Origin: Amycolatopsis sp. FDAARGOS 1241
GTDB lineage: Bacteria; Actinomycetota; Actinomycetes; Mycobacteriales; Pseudonocardiaceae
Direction of reading: 5' to 3'
DNA: 64,000 nucleotides
Assembly (NCBI RefSeq): GCF_016889705.1
Contig: NZ_CP069526.1
Location: forward strand, 7,141,001 to 7,205,000
The translations under genes and the position numbers were made by a program. The notes beneath the pieces were generated by a model. That model saw nothing but the letters and a program-made list of their open reading frames with translations. It made no database searches and was not told the DNA's origin. Shown here one piece after another: positions 36,308 through 44,595 of this stretch. How positions within the stretch are numbered: the first letter of the stretch is position 1; each line of letters opens with the position of its first letter.

Positions 36308-37507
36308 TCACAAGCGGTCGGACACGAAAAGACTCTGAACGGCGACAGCGGCGGCGCCCCGTGCCCACTCCTCGAACGGCAGCGGGCGGATCACCAGGCC
36401 GCACCGGGCGGCACTGCCGAAGGCCTGCTCCGCGAACGTGCGGCGGATCTGCTCCTCGAAGAGGTCGTAGGTGGCCACGCCCTCACCCGAGACGACGATG
36501 CGTTCCGGGCCGAAGAGGTTGACCAGTGCGCCGAGACCGAGCCCGATGGCATGGCCCGCGTTCGCGAAGACGGCCCGCAGTGGCTCGTCCCCGGCCCGCG
36601 CCCGCGCGACGGCCTCGGCCAGCGTGAGCGCCGGATCCCCGGCGGCCCGGCGCGCGCTCGCGACGATCGCCTCGGTCGACGCGATCGCCTCCACGCAGCC
36701 CGTGCCGCCGCAGTGGCAGGCCGGGCCGTCGGTGCCCATGCCGGCGACCGGGACGTGCCCGATCTCGCCGGCCACCCCGTGCGCGCCGCCGACGAGCCGG
36801 CCGTCGAGCACGAGCGCGCTCCCTATCCCGGTGCCGACGGTGACCAGCGCGAACGACGCCGCACCAACGCCTTCGCCGAACCACTGCTCGGCGACGGTCA
36901 GCGCCTTCACGTCGTTCTCGAGCGTGGTCGCGAGCCCGGTGCTGTCCTCGAGCAGCTCGGCCAGCGGCACGTCGCGCCACCCGAGGAACGGCGAGTAGCG
37001 CACGAGACCGGAGTCGCGGTCGACGTCGCCGGACACGGCGACGCCCAGGCAGTAGGCGCGGTCGCGGAAGCTCGTCGCACCGTCGGGCGCCGAGCCGGCC
37101 AGCAGCTCGGCGACGAGGTCGGTGAGCGCGCGCACGACGTGGTCGACGTCGTGGCTGGTCAGCGCGTGGTGCTTCGCGACGCGGATCTGCGCCTGCAGGT
37201 CGGTGACCACGCCGATGAGGTCGTCGCCGGTGATCTTGACGCCGATGAAGTACTCGCGGTCGGGCCGGATGGCGAGCGGGTTCGCGGGGCGGCCCGCGCC
37301 CGGCGCCGTGCGTTCTGCGGAGGCGAGCTCTTCGAGGTAACCGGCTTCGATGAACGGGCGCGCGGCCTTGGTGACGGCCGCGGACGACAGGCCTGTGCGG
37401 CGGGCGACGTCCACGCGGCTGACCGGACCCTGGGTCAGCACCGTGGTGAACACGGTGGCCGCGGCGGGACTCGTGATCGGCGCCCTTGCCGGTGCACTGC
37501 GTGACAT
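36308..37507 (-). CDS. ROK-family transcriptional repressor
   Basis: 399 residues. Seen: an N-terminal winged helix (GPVSRVDVARRTGLSSAAVTKA, about residues 28-50, cited in parts as VDVARRTGLSSAAVTK), the sugar-kinase-like ROK domain with ALVTVGTGIGSALVLDG, the GEIGHVPV loop, and the zinc-binding CHCGGTGCVE, in which the family spacing C-x-C-x4-C is kept. Such proteins repress sugar operons until the sugar binds. It sits at the head of the transporter operon, 11 bp before the binding-protein start, and is divergent from the alpha-galactosidase. An AT-rich inverted repeat lies in the shared 77-bp promoter gap. Confidence 0.9.
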   Translation of the reverse strand: MSRSAPARAPITSPAAATVFTTVLTQGPVSRVDVARRTGLSSAAVTKAARPFIEAGYLEELASAERTAPGAGRPANPLAIRPDREYFIGVKITGDDLIGVVTDLQAQIRVAKHHALTSHDVDHVVRALTDLVAELLAGSAPDGATSFRDRAYCLGVAVSGDVDRDSGLVRYSPFLGWRDVPLAELLEDSTGLATTLENDVKALTVAEQWFGEGVGAASFALVTVGTGIGSALVLDGRLVGGAHGVAGEIGHVPVAGMGTDGPACHCGGTGCVEAIASTEAIVASARRAAGDPALTLAEAVARARAGDEPLRAVFANAGHAIGLGLGALVNLFGPERIVVSGEGVATYDLFEEQIRRTFAEQAFGSAARCGLVIRPLPFEEWARGAAAVAVQSLFVSDRL

Positions 37508-37526
37508 GCGCGGAACCGTACGACGG

Positions 37527-37552
37527 ATAAATTAACTTCGTCAAGAATTTAT
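37527..37552. promoter_or_regulatory. Inverted-repeat operator candidate for the ROK repressor
   Basis: ATAAATT (37527-37533) and AATTTAT (37546-37552), perfect 7-bp arms around 12 bp, between the divergent ROK and alpha-galactosidase starts. ROK repressors are known to favour AT-rich split palindromes. This is one of the most AT-rich spots in the window. Confidence 0.65.
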
Positions 37553-37584
37553 TTTTCCGCTGGTCATCCCTACGCTCTGGAGAC

Positions 37585-39675
37585 ATGTCCGTGGAATTCG
37601 ACGTCGATCACCGGTTGTGGCTGCTTCGTACCCGAGAGTCGGCGTACGCCTTCCGCCTCGACGAGGCCGACCGGGTGCGGCACGTGCACTGGGGCCCGCC
37701 GCTCACGCTCGAACAGGCCACCCAGATCACGCCGCTCCCCAACCCGGTCGGCTCGAGCTTCGACGAACCGTTCGACGACCGGCCGGAACTCGCGACGGAA
37801 GGGGGCGCGTTCTTCGGCGTCGCGGGGCTGTCCGTGCGGTTCGCCGACGGCACGCAGGCCGTCGAGTGGGCGTACGCGGGGCACGACACGCAGGACGGGC
37901 TCTGTGTTCGGCTGCGCGACCGGCACTACCCGCTCGAAGCCGAGCTGCACTACCGCGTCCGCGGCGAAGCCGTCGAACGCCACACGGTCCTGCGCAACAC
38001 CGGGACCGAGCCGATCTGCTTGCTGCGCACGGATTCCGCGGCCTGGACGCTGCCCCGTCGCGGCGATTACCGGATCAGCCACACGGCGGGCGCGTGGAGC
38101 GCGGAAGCCGGGCTGCTGCGGGAAAACCTGCCCACCGGCGAGACGACGCTGACGAGCCGGCGCGGGGTTTCCAGTCACCAGGCCAATCCGTGGCTGATGC
38201 TCGACGACGGCACGGCCACCGAGACGCGCGGCGAAGTCTGGAGCACCGCTCTGGCGTGGAGCGGCAGCTGGCGCATCACGGTCGAGCGCTCGCACACCGG
38301 GCGCGTCACCTGGACCGGCGGGTTCGGCCACGAAGGCGTGCAGTGGCGGCTCGAACCCGGCGAGACCTGGGAGACGCCGGTGTTCGCCGGGCTCTACACG
38401 GCCGACGGATTCGGTGGTGCGAGCCGGAAGTGGCACGCCTACGTGCGCGATTTCGTGCAGCCGCACCCGGAAGAGCTGCGGCCCGTCGTCTACAACTCGT
38501 GGGAGGCCACCGGCTGGGACGTCGACGAACCGGGTCAGCTGCGGCTCGCCGCGATCGCCGCCGAAGCGGGCGCGGAGCTGTTCGTGGTGGACGACGGCTG
38601 GTTCGGCGCGCGCACCGGCGACACGGCGGGTCTCGGCGATTGGACCGTGAACCGCGACCGCTTCCCCGCCGGACTCGGCCCGCTCGTGGCCGAAGTGCAC
38701 CGGCTTGGGATGGGTTTCGGGCTGTGGGTCGAGCCGGAGATGGTGAACCCCGACAGCGAGCTCTACCGCCAGCACCCGGATTGGGTGCTGGCGATGGCGC
38801 ACCGCGGCCGGACCACGTTGCGCAACCAGCTCGTGCTCGACTTCGGGCGTCCCGAGGTCGCGGACTGGGCGTACAAGTGGCTGCACCGGCTCGTCGCCGA
38901 CCACGGCATCGACTACCTCAAGTGGGATATGAACCGCGCGTTCACCGAGGCCGGCCGGCCCGGCGACGGCGATCCGGGCCGCGTGTGGGTCGAGCACGTG
39001 CGCGCGGTCCACGGCGTGCTCGACCGGCTGCGCGCCGACCACCCGGCGCTGCGGATCCAGGCGTGCGCGGGCGGCGGCGGGCGCACGGACCTGGGGATCC
39101 TCGCGCGCACCGACGAGATCTGGACGTCGGACAACACCGACGCCTTCGACCGCGTGAAGATCCAGCACGGGTTTTCGCAGGTGCTGCCCGCCGGGGTGAT
39201 GGCCGCGTGGGTCACCGACAGTCCGAACCCCCTGACCGGCCGCGAAGCGCCGCTGGAGTTCCGGTTCCACGTCGCGATGGCGGGCGTGCTCGGGCTCGGT
39301 GGGGCGCTCACGAAGTGGACCGCGGACGAACTGCGCCGCGCCGCGGAGCTCGTGGCTCTGTACAAGGAGATCCGGCCCGTCGTGCAGCACGGCACGGCCT
39401 ACCGACTGGCCGATCCGGCCGTTTCCCCGTTGACAGCGGTGCAATACGTGCTCGGTGACGACGTGGTGGTGCTCTTCGCCCGCCGGCCGCACGACCACGG
39501 CCGGCCGATCGTCACCCCCGTGCTGCAGGGGCTCGATCCGGCCGCGATTTACCACGAGGTGGGAACCGGCGCGGTGCACCACGGTGCGGTGCTGCTCGCT
39601 CACGGGCTGCCGATCACGCTGACCGGGGACGGCGCCGCCAGCGCGCTCGTGCGGCTGCGGCGGGAACCTCGCTAA
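37585..39675 (+). CDS. Alpha-galactosidase, glycoside hydrolase family 36
   Basis: 696 residues, about the usual GH36 length, without a signal peptide, so it acts on imported sugar in the cytoplasm. Seen: the N-terminal beta-supersandwich, the barrel start VYNSWEATGWDVDE, the WVEPEMVNPDSELYR strand, the nucleophile in YLKWDMNRAF near residue 450, GGGGRTDLGIL, and the acid/base Asp in WTSDNTDAFDRV. It removes terminal alpha-1,6-galactose from melibiose- or raffinose-type sugars. It is divergent from the ROK-ABC operon with which it should be co-regulated. The start at 37585 follows TGGAGAC. Confidence 0.93.
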   Translation: MSVEFDVDHRLWLLRTRESAYAFRLDEADRVRHVHWGPPLTLEQATQITPLPNPVGSSFDEPFDDRPELATEGGAFFGVAGLSVRFADGTQAVEWAYAGHDTQDGLCVRLRDRHYPLEAELHYRVRGEAVERHTVLRNTGTEPICLLRTDSAAWTLPRRGDYRISHTAGAWSAEAGLLRENLPTGETTLTSRRGVSSHQANPWLMLDDGTATETRGEVWSTALAWSGSWRITVERSHTGRVTWTGGFGHEGVQWRLEPGETWETPVFAGLYTADGFGGASRKWHAYVRDFVQPHPEELRPVVYNSWEATGWDVDEPGQLRLAAIAAEAGAELFVVDDGWFGARTGDTAGLGDWTVNRDRFPAGLGPLVAEVHRLGMGFGLWVEPEMVNPDSELYRQHPDWVLAMAHRGRTTLRNQLVLDFGRPEVADWAYKWLHRLVADHGIDYLKWDMNRAFTEAGRPGDGDPGRVWVEHVRAVHGVLDRLRADHPALRIQACAGGGGRTDLGILARTDEIWTSDNTDAFDRVKIQHGFSQVLPAGVMAAWVTDSPNPLTGREAPLEFRFHVAMAGVLGLGGALTKWTADELRRAAELVALYKEIRPVVQHGTAYRLADPAVSPLTAVQYVLGDDVVVLFARRPHDHGRPIVTPVLQGLDPAAIYHEVGTGAVHHGAVLLAHGLPITLTGDGAASALVRLRREPR

Positions 39676-39705
39676 CCGGGCCCGTTCCCCACTAGGCTTT
39701 CGCGC

Positions 39706-40662
39706 ATGTCCGATCACCCTCTCATCGCTGTGACGCGCTGGATTCCCGACGACGCGGTGAAGGTGCTCGCCGACGCCGGCGAAGTGCGCGTGTCCGAACT
39801 CGACCGCCCGCTCACGCCCGAGGAGCTGCGGTCGTTCGTGGCGGGGGCGACGGCCATCGTGGCGATGCTGCACGACCGGATCGACGCGTCGGTGGCCGAA
39901 GCCGCCGGGCCGCAGCTGGCCGTGGTGGCGAACGTGGCCGTGGGCTACGACAACGTCGACGTGCCGGCGCTGGCTGCCCGTGGGGTCACGGTCACCAACA
40001 CGCCGGGCGTGCTGACGGACGCGACGGCGGACCTCGCGTTCGGCTTGCTGCTGGCCGTCACGCGCCGGCTCGGCGAAGGCGAGCGGTTGCTGCGGGCACG
40101 CGAACCGTGGTCATTCCACCTCGGGTTCCTGCTCGGGTCCGGCTTGCAGGGCAAGACGCTCGGTGTCGTCGGGCTCGGCCAGATCGGCCGGGCCATGGCC
40201 GAGCGCGCGGCCGCGTTCGGGCTGCGGATCGTCTACTCGGGACGGTCGGCGAAGCCGGACTTCGCCGGCGAGTTCGTGTCCTTCGAGGACCTGCTGCGCC
40301 GATCGGACTTCGTGTCGCTGCACTGCCCGCTGACGCCGGAGACGCGCCACTTGATCGGCGCCGAAGCGCTGCGGGCGATGAAACCCACCGCGTACCTCGT
40401 GAACACCACACGCGGGCCGGTCGTCGACGAGGCCGCGCTGGCCGACGCACTCGAAGCCGGCGAGATCGCGGGCGCCGCGCTGGACGTGTTCGAGCACGAG
40501 CCCCGGGTCGAACCACGGCTGCTGGCGCGCGACGACGTGGTCGTCACACCGCACCTCGGCTCGGCGACCGTCGAGACGCGCACCGCGATGGCCGTGCTGG
40601 CCGCTCGAAACGTGACCTCGGTACTCGCCGGGGACGCTCCGCTGACGGAGGTAGCACCGTGA
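39706..40662 (+). CDS. D-2-hydroxyacid dehydrogenase (glyoxylate/hydroxypyruvate reductase type)
   Basis: 318 residues. Seen: the N-terminal catalytic-domain stretch ANVAVGYDNVDVPALAARGV, the NAD(P) motif VVGLGQIGRAMA near residue 155, and the catalytic Arg in NTTRGPVVDEAAL, the Glu in FEHEP and the His in TPHLGSATVETR. It reduces glyoxylate or hydroxypyruvate (or a related 2-oxoacid) with NAD(P)H. It overlaps the next gene, a glycerate kinase, as GTGA; the pair would turn hydroxypyruvate or tartronate semialdehyde-derived glycerate into phosphoglycerate. Cofactor preference cannot be judged. Confidence 0.87.
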   Translation: MSDHPLIAVTRWIPDDAVKVLADAGEVRVSELDRPLTPEELRSFVAGATAIVAMLHDRIDASVAEAAGPQLAVVANVAVGYDNVDVPALAARGVTVTNTPGVLTDATADLAFGLLLAVTRRLGEGERLLRAREPWSFHLGFLLGSGLQGKTLGVVGLGQIGRAMAERAAAFGLRIVYSGRSAKPDFAGEFVSFEDLLRRSDFVSLHCPLTPETRHLIGAEALRAMKPTAYLVNTTRGPVVDEAALADALEAGEIAGAALDVFEHEPRVEPRLLARDDVVVTPHLGSATVETRTAMAVLAARNVTSVLAGDAPLTEVAP

Positions 40663-41798
40663 CCCGTGTCGTCATCGCCCCTGACAAGTTCAAGGGCAGC
40701 CTCACCGCGGTCGACGCCGCCGAGGCGATCGCCCTCGGCGTGCGCGACGCACTACCCGACGCCGACATCTCCGCCTGTCCGGTCGCCGACGGCGGCGAGG
40801 GCACGCTCGAGGTACTCGAGAACGCGGGCGGCGAGCTGATCTGCGTGCGCGTACGCGGCCCGCTGGACGAACAGGTCGACGCGCGGTACGTGGTGCTCGA
40901 CGGCACGGCCTACATCGAGTCGGCGCGCGCATGCGGCATCGAGTTCGTGACGCCGACGCCGGAGACCGCGCTGGCCGCCCACACGTGGGGCGTCGGCGAG
41001 CTCCTGGCCGACGCGCTCGCGCGCGGGGCTTCGCGGCTTGTGCTGACCGTCGGCGGCACCGCGAGCACCGACGGCGGCGCCGGGATGCTGGCCGCGCTCG
41101 GCGCGGGGGTCTTCGACGCGTTCGACGCCCCCATCGGACTGGGCGGCGGCACCCTGGCCCGCGTCGCGAAGGTCGAGCTGGAGCCGGCGCACGAACGGCT
41201 GGGCGCGGTCCCGGTCACGGTCGCGACGGACGTGACCAACCCGCTCGTCGGCCCCCAGGGCGCGGCGGCGGTGTTCGGACCGCAGAAGGGCGCCCGCCCC
41301 GAGGAGGTGACCGAACTCGACACCGCACTCGGCCGCTGGGCTCAGGTTCTGGTGAACGCCGGCGCGCCGGACGTCTCGGCGGTCCCCGGTGCGGGTGCCG
41401 GCGGCGGCGTCGCGGGCGGTGCCATCGCGGGCCTCGGCGCGACGGTCGCGTCGGGCTTCGACCTCATCGCCGGTCTCACCGGCGTCGACGGTGCACTGCA
41501 CGGTGCCGACCTGGTCATCACCGGCGAGGGCTCACTCGACTCCCAGAGCCTGTCCGGCAAGGCGCCGGCCGGCATCGCCGCCAGGGCGAGCCGCGCGGGC
41601 GTGCCCCTGATGGTCCTGGCCGGGCGGATCCAGCTCGACACCGCCGAGCTGGCCGGTCTGGGCGTCGTGGGCGCCAGCGCGCTCATCGACCACGCACCGT
41701 CGCTGGACCACGCGCGCACCCACGCGGCCGAGCTCCTGCGCGCCCGCGCGGGCGACCTCGTCCGGACCTGGGCCGGCAGTCGCACCGCGGCCCAGTAA
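40659..41798 (+). CDS. Glycerate kinase
   Basis: 379 residues, GlxK/GarK family, which phosphorylates D-glycerate with ATP (2-phosphoglycerate in most bacterial members). Seen: the N-terminal VVIAPDKFKGSLTAVDAAEAI, VADGGEGTLEVL, the Gly-rich TVGGTASTDGGAGMLAALGA and GGVAGGAIAGLGA, and VITGEGSLDSQSLSGKAP near the C terminus. The start is the GTG at 40659. The longer frame from 40107 lies inside the dehydrogenase gene and is a shadow. A strong hairpin terminator follows at 41829. Confidence 0.92.
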   Translation: MTRVVIAPDKFKGSLTAVDAAEAIALGVRDALPDADISACPVADGGEGTLEVLENAGGELICVRVRGPLDEQVDARYVVLDGTAYIESARACGIEFVTPTPETALAAHTWGVGELLADALARGASRLVLTVGGTASTDGGAGMLAALGAGVFDAFDAPIGLGGGTLARVAKVELEPAHERLGAVPVTVATDVTNPLVGPQGAAAVFGPQKGARPEEVTELDTALGRWAQVLVNAGAPDVSAVPGAGAGGGVAGGAIAGLGATVASGFDLIAGLTGVDGALHGADLVITGEGSLDSQSLSGKAPAGIAARASRAGVPLMVLAGRIQLDTAELAGLGVVGASALIDHAPSLDHARTHAAELLRARAGDLVRTWAGSRTAAQ

Positions 41799-41828
41799 CC
41801 ACCGCACCGAACGCTCACGCGAACAGCG

Positions 41829-41866
41829 CGGCCGGCGAGGACCGCGTCCCCGCCGGCCGTCGTTTC
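41829..41866 (+). terminator. Terminator after the glycerate kinase gene
   Basis: 14-bp stem with one mismatch, CGGCCGGCGAGGAC (41829-41842) pairing with 41846-41859, a 3-nt loop, then TCGTTTC. It lies 31 bp beyond the kinase stop. A weaker 7-bp GCCCCGC/GCGGGGC hairpin at 41882-41909 may serve the opposite strand. Confidence 0.7.
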
Positions 41867-41973
41867 AGCACACCCGAACCTGCCCCGCCCGGGATGTCCG
41901 GAGCGGGGCGCGAAGGGAGAAGGCGTCCGGCAGAACTACGGTGGCCCGCCGGCGCCCTCGGGCGACCGCGCGG

Positions 41974-42270
41974 TCAGTCGGTCTTCTGCGGCAGCACCGC
42001 GAAGGCGACGTCGCCGGTTTCGTCTTGCTGGACGTCGAGGACCTTGTCGTCGAGCAGGGCAGCAGCCTGGGGCTCGAGGAAGACCTTCGCGCCACCGTCG
42101 GTGCCCACGACGCGGTCGCCGTCCTGCGGGGCCGGAGCGACGGACAGCGCGAGCTGCGCGCCCTCCTCCTCCATGCTCTGCAGCGCGAACCGCAGCCCGC
42201 TGTCCTCGGCGCCCTGTTGAGCCGTCAGCGCGGAGATCGCCTCGGCAGCGGCTTCGGTCACGGTCAGCAT
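41974..42270 (-). CDS. HesB/IscA-like small protein without cysteines
   Basis: 98 residues, similar in outline to A-type iron-sulfur carriers. Seen: MLTVTEAAAEAISALTAQ, LRFALQS and GGAKVFLEPQAAALLDDKVLDV. It has no cysteine at all, so the three Cys that bind iron-sulfur clusters in true IscA/HesB are missing and a cluster-carrier role is doubtful. Small proteins of this cysteine-less type are common in actinobacteria; their function is unknown to me. ATG at 42270 with GAAGGGAAGG upstream. Confidence 0.75.
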   Translation of the reverse strand: MLTVTEAAAEAISALTAQQGAEDSGLRFALQSMEEEGAQLALSVAPAPQDGDRVVGTDGGAKVFLEPQAAALLDDKVLDVQQDETGDVAFAVLPQKTD

Positions 42271-42500
42271 CGTTCGGCCTTCCCTTCGTCGCGGTCGGTT
42301 GCGATGGTTTTTCACGCTAGGGGCGGTGGGTCGACAGCGCAGCGTGAGCGAGACAGCTGGAGGAAAGCCGTGGGACCGGTCACAAACACGTTTGAGATCC
42401 GGGCGATCTGCCCATAGGCGGGAGCCGGTGGGGAATAGACCAATGAGCGGCAGCGATGTACCTGTCGGCGGGATCACAGATCTTCACCTGGTTCAACAGG

Positions 42501-42516
42501 TTCACAAGTTTGTGAA
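42501..42516. promoter_or_regulatory. 16-bp palindrome ahead of the GtrA gene
   Basis: TTCACAA-GT-TTGTGAA, perfect 7-bp arms, 20 bp before the start codon at 42537. Probably an operator. The binding protein is not recognised. Confidence 0.5.
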
Positions 42517-42536
42517 GCAGAGGTAGCGTCAGGATC

Positions 42537-43016
42537 ATGACCACCACCCGGTGGACGCCCCGGCAGCCGCTCTTCGACCGTGATCCGCGACAGCCCGCGC
42601 ACCACGACCACGAACTCGGCGGACACGCCGCGTGGTACCTCGTCGCAGGCGCAGTCACGACCGGCGTGCAGGCCGTGCTCTTCCTCGTCCTCCGCTCGGA
42701 ACTCGGCTCGCAGTGGGCGAACCTGGTGGCCATCGCGATCACGACCGTCGGCAACACGGAGTTCCACCGACGCGTCACCTTCGCCGGCCGGGCGAGCAAG
42801 GCCGGCCAGCGCCACCTCCAGGACCTCGTGACGTTCGCCTTCTACGCCGGCTACGGCTCGCTCGTCCTCGCCGGTCTCGGCGCCGTGGTCAGCCACCCGA
42901 CCGCGTGGGAGGAGACGGTGAGCCTGCTGGCCGCCAGCTTCGTCGGCGGGCTCGTCCGGTTCGTCGTGCTGCGCTGGTGGGTCTTCGCGCACCGCAAGGG
43001 CGCCGTCCACGACTAA
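42537..43016 (+). CDS. GtrA-family membrane protein
   Basis: 159 residues with four predicted membrane helices. Seen: AWYLVAGAVTTGVQAVLFLVLR, the TTVGNTEFHRRVTF motif typical of GtrA (N-x-x-x-x-R-x-x-T-F), and VGGLVRFVVLRWWVFAHR. GtrA proteins are thought to move or bind lipid-linked sugars during cell-wall or exopolysaccharide synthesis. The gene is followed by two DUF202 genes and preceded by a palindrome. No glycosyltransferase partner is adjacent. Confidence 0.85.
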   Translation: MTTTRWTPRQPLFDRDPRQPAHHDHELGGHAAWYLVAGAVTTGVQAVLFLVLRSELGSQWANLVAIAITTVGNTEFHRRVTFAGRASKAGQRHLQDLVTFAFYAGYGSLVLAGLGAVVSHPTAWEETVSLLAASFVGGLVRFVVLRWWVFAHRKGAVHD

Positions 43017-43026
43017 CCTCCGATTC

Positions 43027-43380
43027 GTGTCGGACGAGAAAATCGGGCCGCATGAGGGCGGTAGTGAGCCCGACTACCGGTTCACCCTGGCCAACGAGCG
43101 CACCTTCCTCGCGTGGCTGCGCACCGCGCTGGGCCTGCTCGCGGGTGGCGTCGCCGTCCACCAGCTCGTGCCACAGCCCGTCGCGGCGAGCTCCGTGCTC
43201 GCCGGGCTCTGTGTGCTGCTCGCGGCGATCCTCGCGGCCGCGGCATACCCGCGCTGGCGCCGCGTGCAGGTCGCCATGCGCGCCGGTGAGCCGCTGCCGC
43301 GCAGCGCGATGATCGTCGTCCTGACCGGGGGCGTGTTCGCGCTCATGGCGGCCGCCGTGGTGCTCGTGGTCCTGTCGTGA
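43027..43380 (+). CDS. DUF202 membrane protein (YidH-like)
   Basis: 117 residues. Seen: the DUF202 start RFTLANERTFLAWLRTALGLLAGG and three membrane helices. The GTG at 43027 is ten bases after the GtrA stop. It overlaps the next DUF202 gene as GTGA. Function unknown; tandem short DUF202 proteins like this pair are common. Confidence 0.85.
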   Translation: MSDEKIGPHEGGSEPDYRFTLANERTFLAWLRTALGLLAGGVAVHQLVPQPVAASSVLAGLCVLLAAILAAAAYPRWRRVQVAMRAGEPLPRSAMIVVLTGGVFALMAAAVVLVVLS

Positions 43381-43667
43381 ACGGCGCGCAGGCCGAGCGC
43401 ACGGGCCTGGCGTGGCGCCGCACGGCACTCTCCGCGACCGCGTGCGCGGTGTTGCTCCTGGGCGCCGCGGTGCGCAACGAGGGCTCGTGGGACCTGGTTC
43501 CGGCGGGGCTCGCGGCGATCACCGCACTGGCTCTCGCGGCGGTCGGCCGGCACCGGGAACGATCACTCCGAACCGACCCCGAACCGGCCGCCCTGAAACC
43601 TGTTCTACCCGCGGTGGTGGCCACCCTCTGTTGCGCAACAGCCGTGTCACTCTTCGTGACGTACTGA
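43377..43667 (+). CDS. DUF202 membrane protein, second of a tandem pair
   Basis: 96 residues. Seen: AERTGLAWRRTALSATACAVLLL, the short DUF202 form, with three hydrophobic segments and an acidic/proline linker in between. Coupled to the previous gene by GTGA; the two probably make a hetero-oligomer. Function unknown. Confidence 0.85.
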   Translation: MNGAQAERTGLAWRRTALSATACAVLLLGAAVRNEGSWDLVPAGLAAITALALAAVGRHRERSLRTDPEPAALKPVLPAVVATLCCATAVSLFVTY

Positions 43668-43920
43668 GTGGACAGTCCGCACATTCTGCGAGCCGGGATT
43701 CGTACTGTGCGTTGGCCGGTCTCGTTTTCATCAAGACCATTGCTGCGTACGGGGTATTCGTAGTTGAAATCTGGACTGTCAGCCCGCGACCTGCTTAAGG
43801 TTACGGAGCGTCGCATCGGGAGCGGCGACTACTCGATCAATCGGAGTAGCTGCGACCGCAAGATCACAGATTGTTGACCCCAAGACCAGCGACGGTCGCA
43901 GGGTCGCCGGGGAGACGACC

Positions 43921-44586
43921 ATGACAGCACCGTCGAAGCCAGCTCGCTCCGAAATCGCCGCGGATGAAGGCGACGTCCCGGGTTACGTGGCACCCGAGAC
44001 CCTGCCGCGGCCGAGCGGACGGCTGACCAAAGAAGACCTCGACCCGCTCGTGCTGGCCGCCGGGCGGGGCGACCAGCGCGCGATCACCGAGTTGCTGCAC
44101 GTGCTGCGTCCCGTGGTCGCCCGCTACTGCCGGGCCCGCATGGGCGGGCGCGACCTGTCCTACCTGTCGGCCGACGACGTGGCCCAGGACGTGAGCATGG
44201 CCGTGCTGAAGGCCCTGCCGGACTACCAGGACCGCGGCGGCTCGTTCCTCTACCTCGTGCACGCCATCGCGGCCAACAAGGTCGCCGACGCTTACCGCGC
44301 CGTGGCCCGGGACCGGTCGGAGCCGGTGCCCGAGCTGCCCGAGCGGTCGCTGGTGGGCAACGAGCCCGAGTCGTATGCGCTGCGGCTCGACCTCGGCTCC
44401 CGGCTGCAGGAGATGCTCACGCGCCTCGCGCCGCTGCAGCAGGAAATCCTGACCCTGCGGATCATCGTGGGCCTCTCGGCGAACGAGACCGCCGAGACGC
44501 TGGGCATTTCCGCGGGCAACGTCCGCGTGACGCAGCACCGCGCGCTGACGAAGCTGCGCGCAATGATCCAGGGCCAGGAGTTCTAG
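43921..44586 (+). CDS. ECF-type RNA polymerase sigma factor (SigD/ShbA-like)
   Basis: 221 residues. Seen: region 2 with ELLHVLRPVVARYCRARMGG and LSADDVAQDVSMAVLKALPDY (promoter melting part near residues 80-105), a linker, and region 4 ILTLRIIVGLSANETAETLG followed by NVRVTQHRALTKLRAM as the -35-binding helix-turn-helix. The sequence resembles the actinobacterial SigD/ShbA group; assignment to the principal-sigma-activating ShbA is only a guess. No anti-sigma gene is adjacent. Upstream, CTACTC and GAGTAG at 43829-43849 form a small hairpin. Confidence 0.88.
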   Translation: MTAPSKPARSEIAADEGDVPGYVAPETLPRPSGRLTKEDLDPLVLAAGRGDQRAITELLHVLRPVVARYCRARMGGRDLSYLSADDVAQDVSMAVLKALPDYQDRGGSFLYLVHAIAANKVADAYRAVARDRSEPVPELPERSLVGNEPESYALRLDLGSRLQEMLTRLAPLQQEILTLRIIVGLSANETAETLGISAGNVRVTQHRALTKLRAMIQGQEF

Positions 44587-44595
44587 ACAGGCTTT

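Noticed and set aside
37570..39873. 767-residue minus-strand open frame opposite the alpha-galactosidase
   Set aside because: Shadow of the GH36 gene. No recognisable motif, no ribosome site, composition typical of antisense frames.
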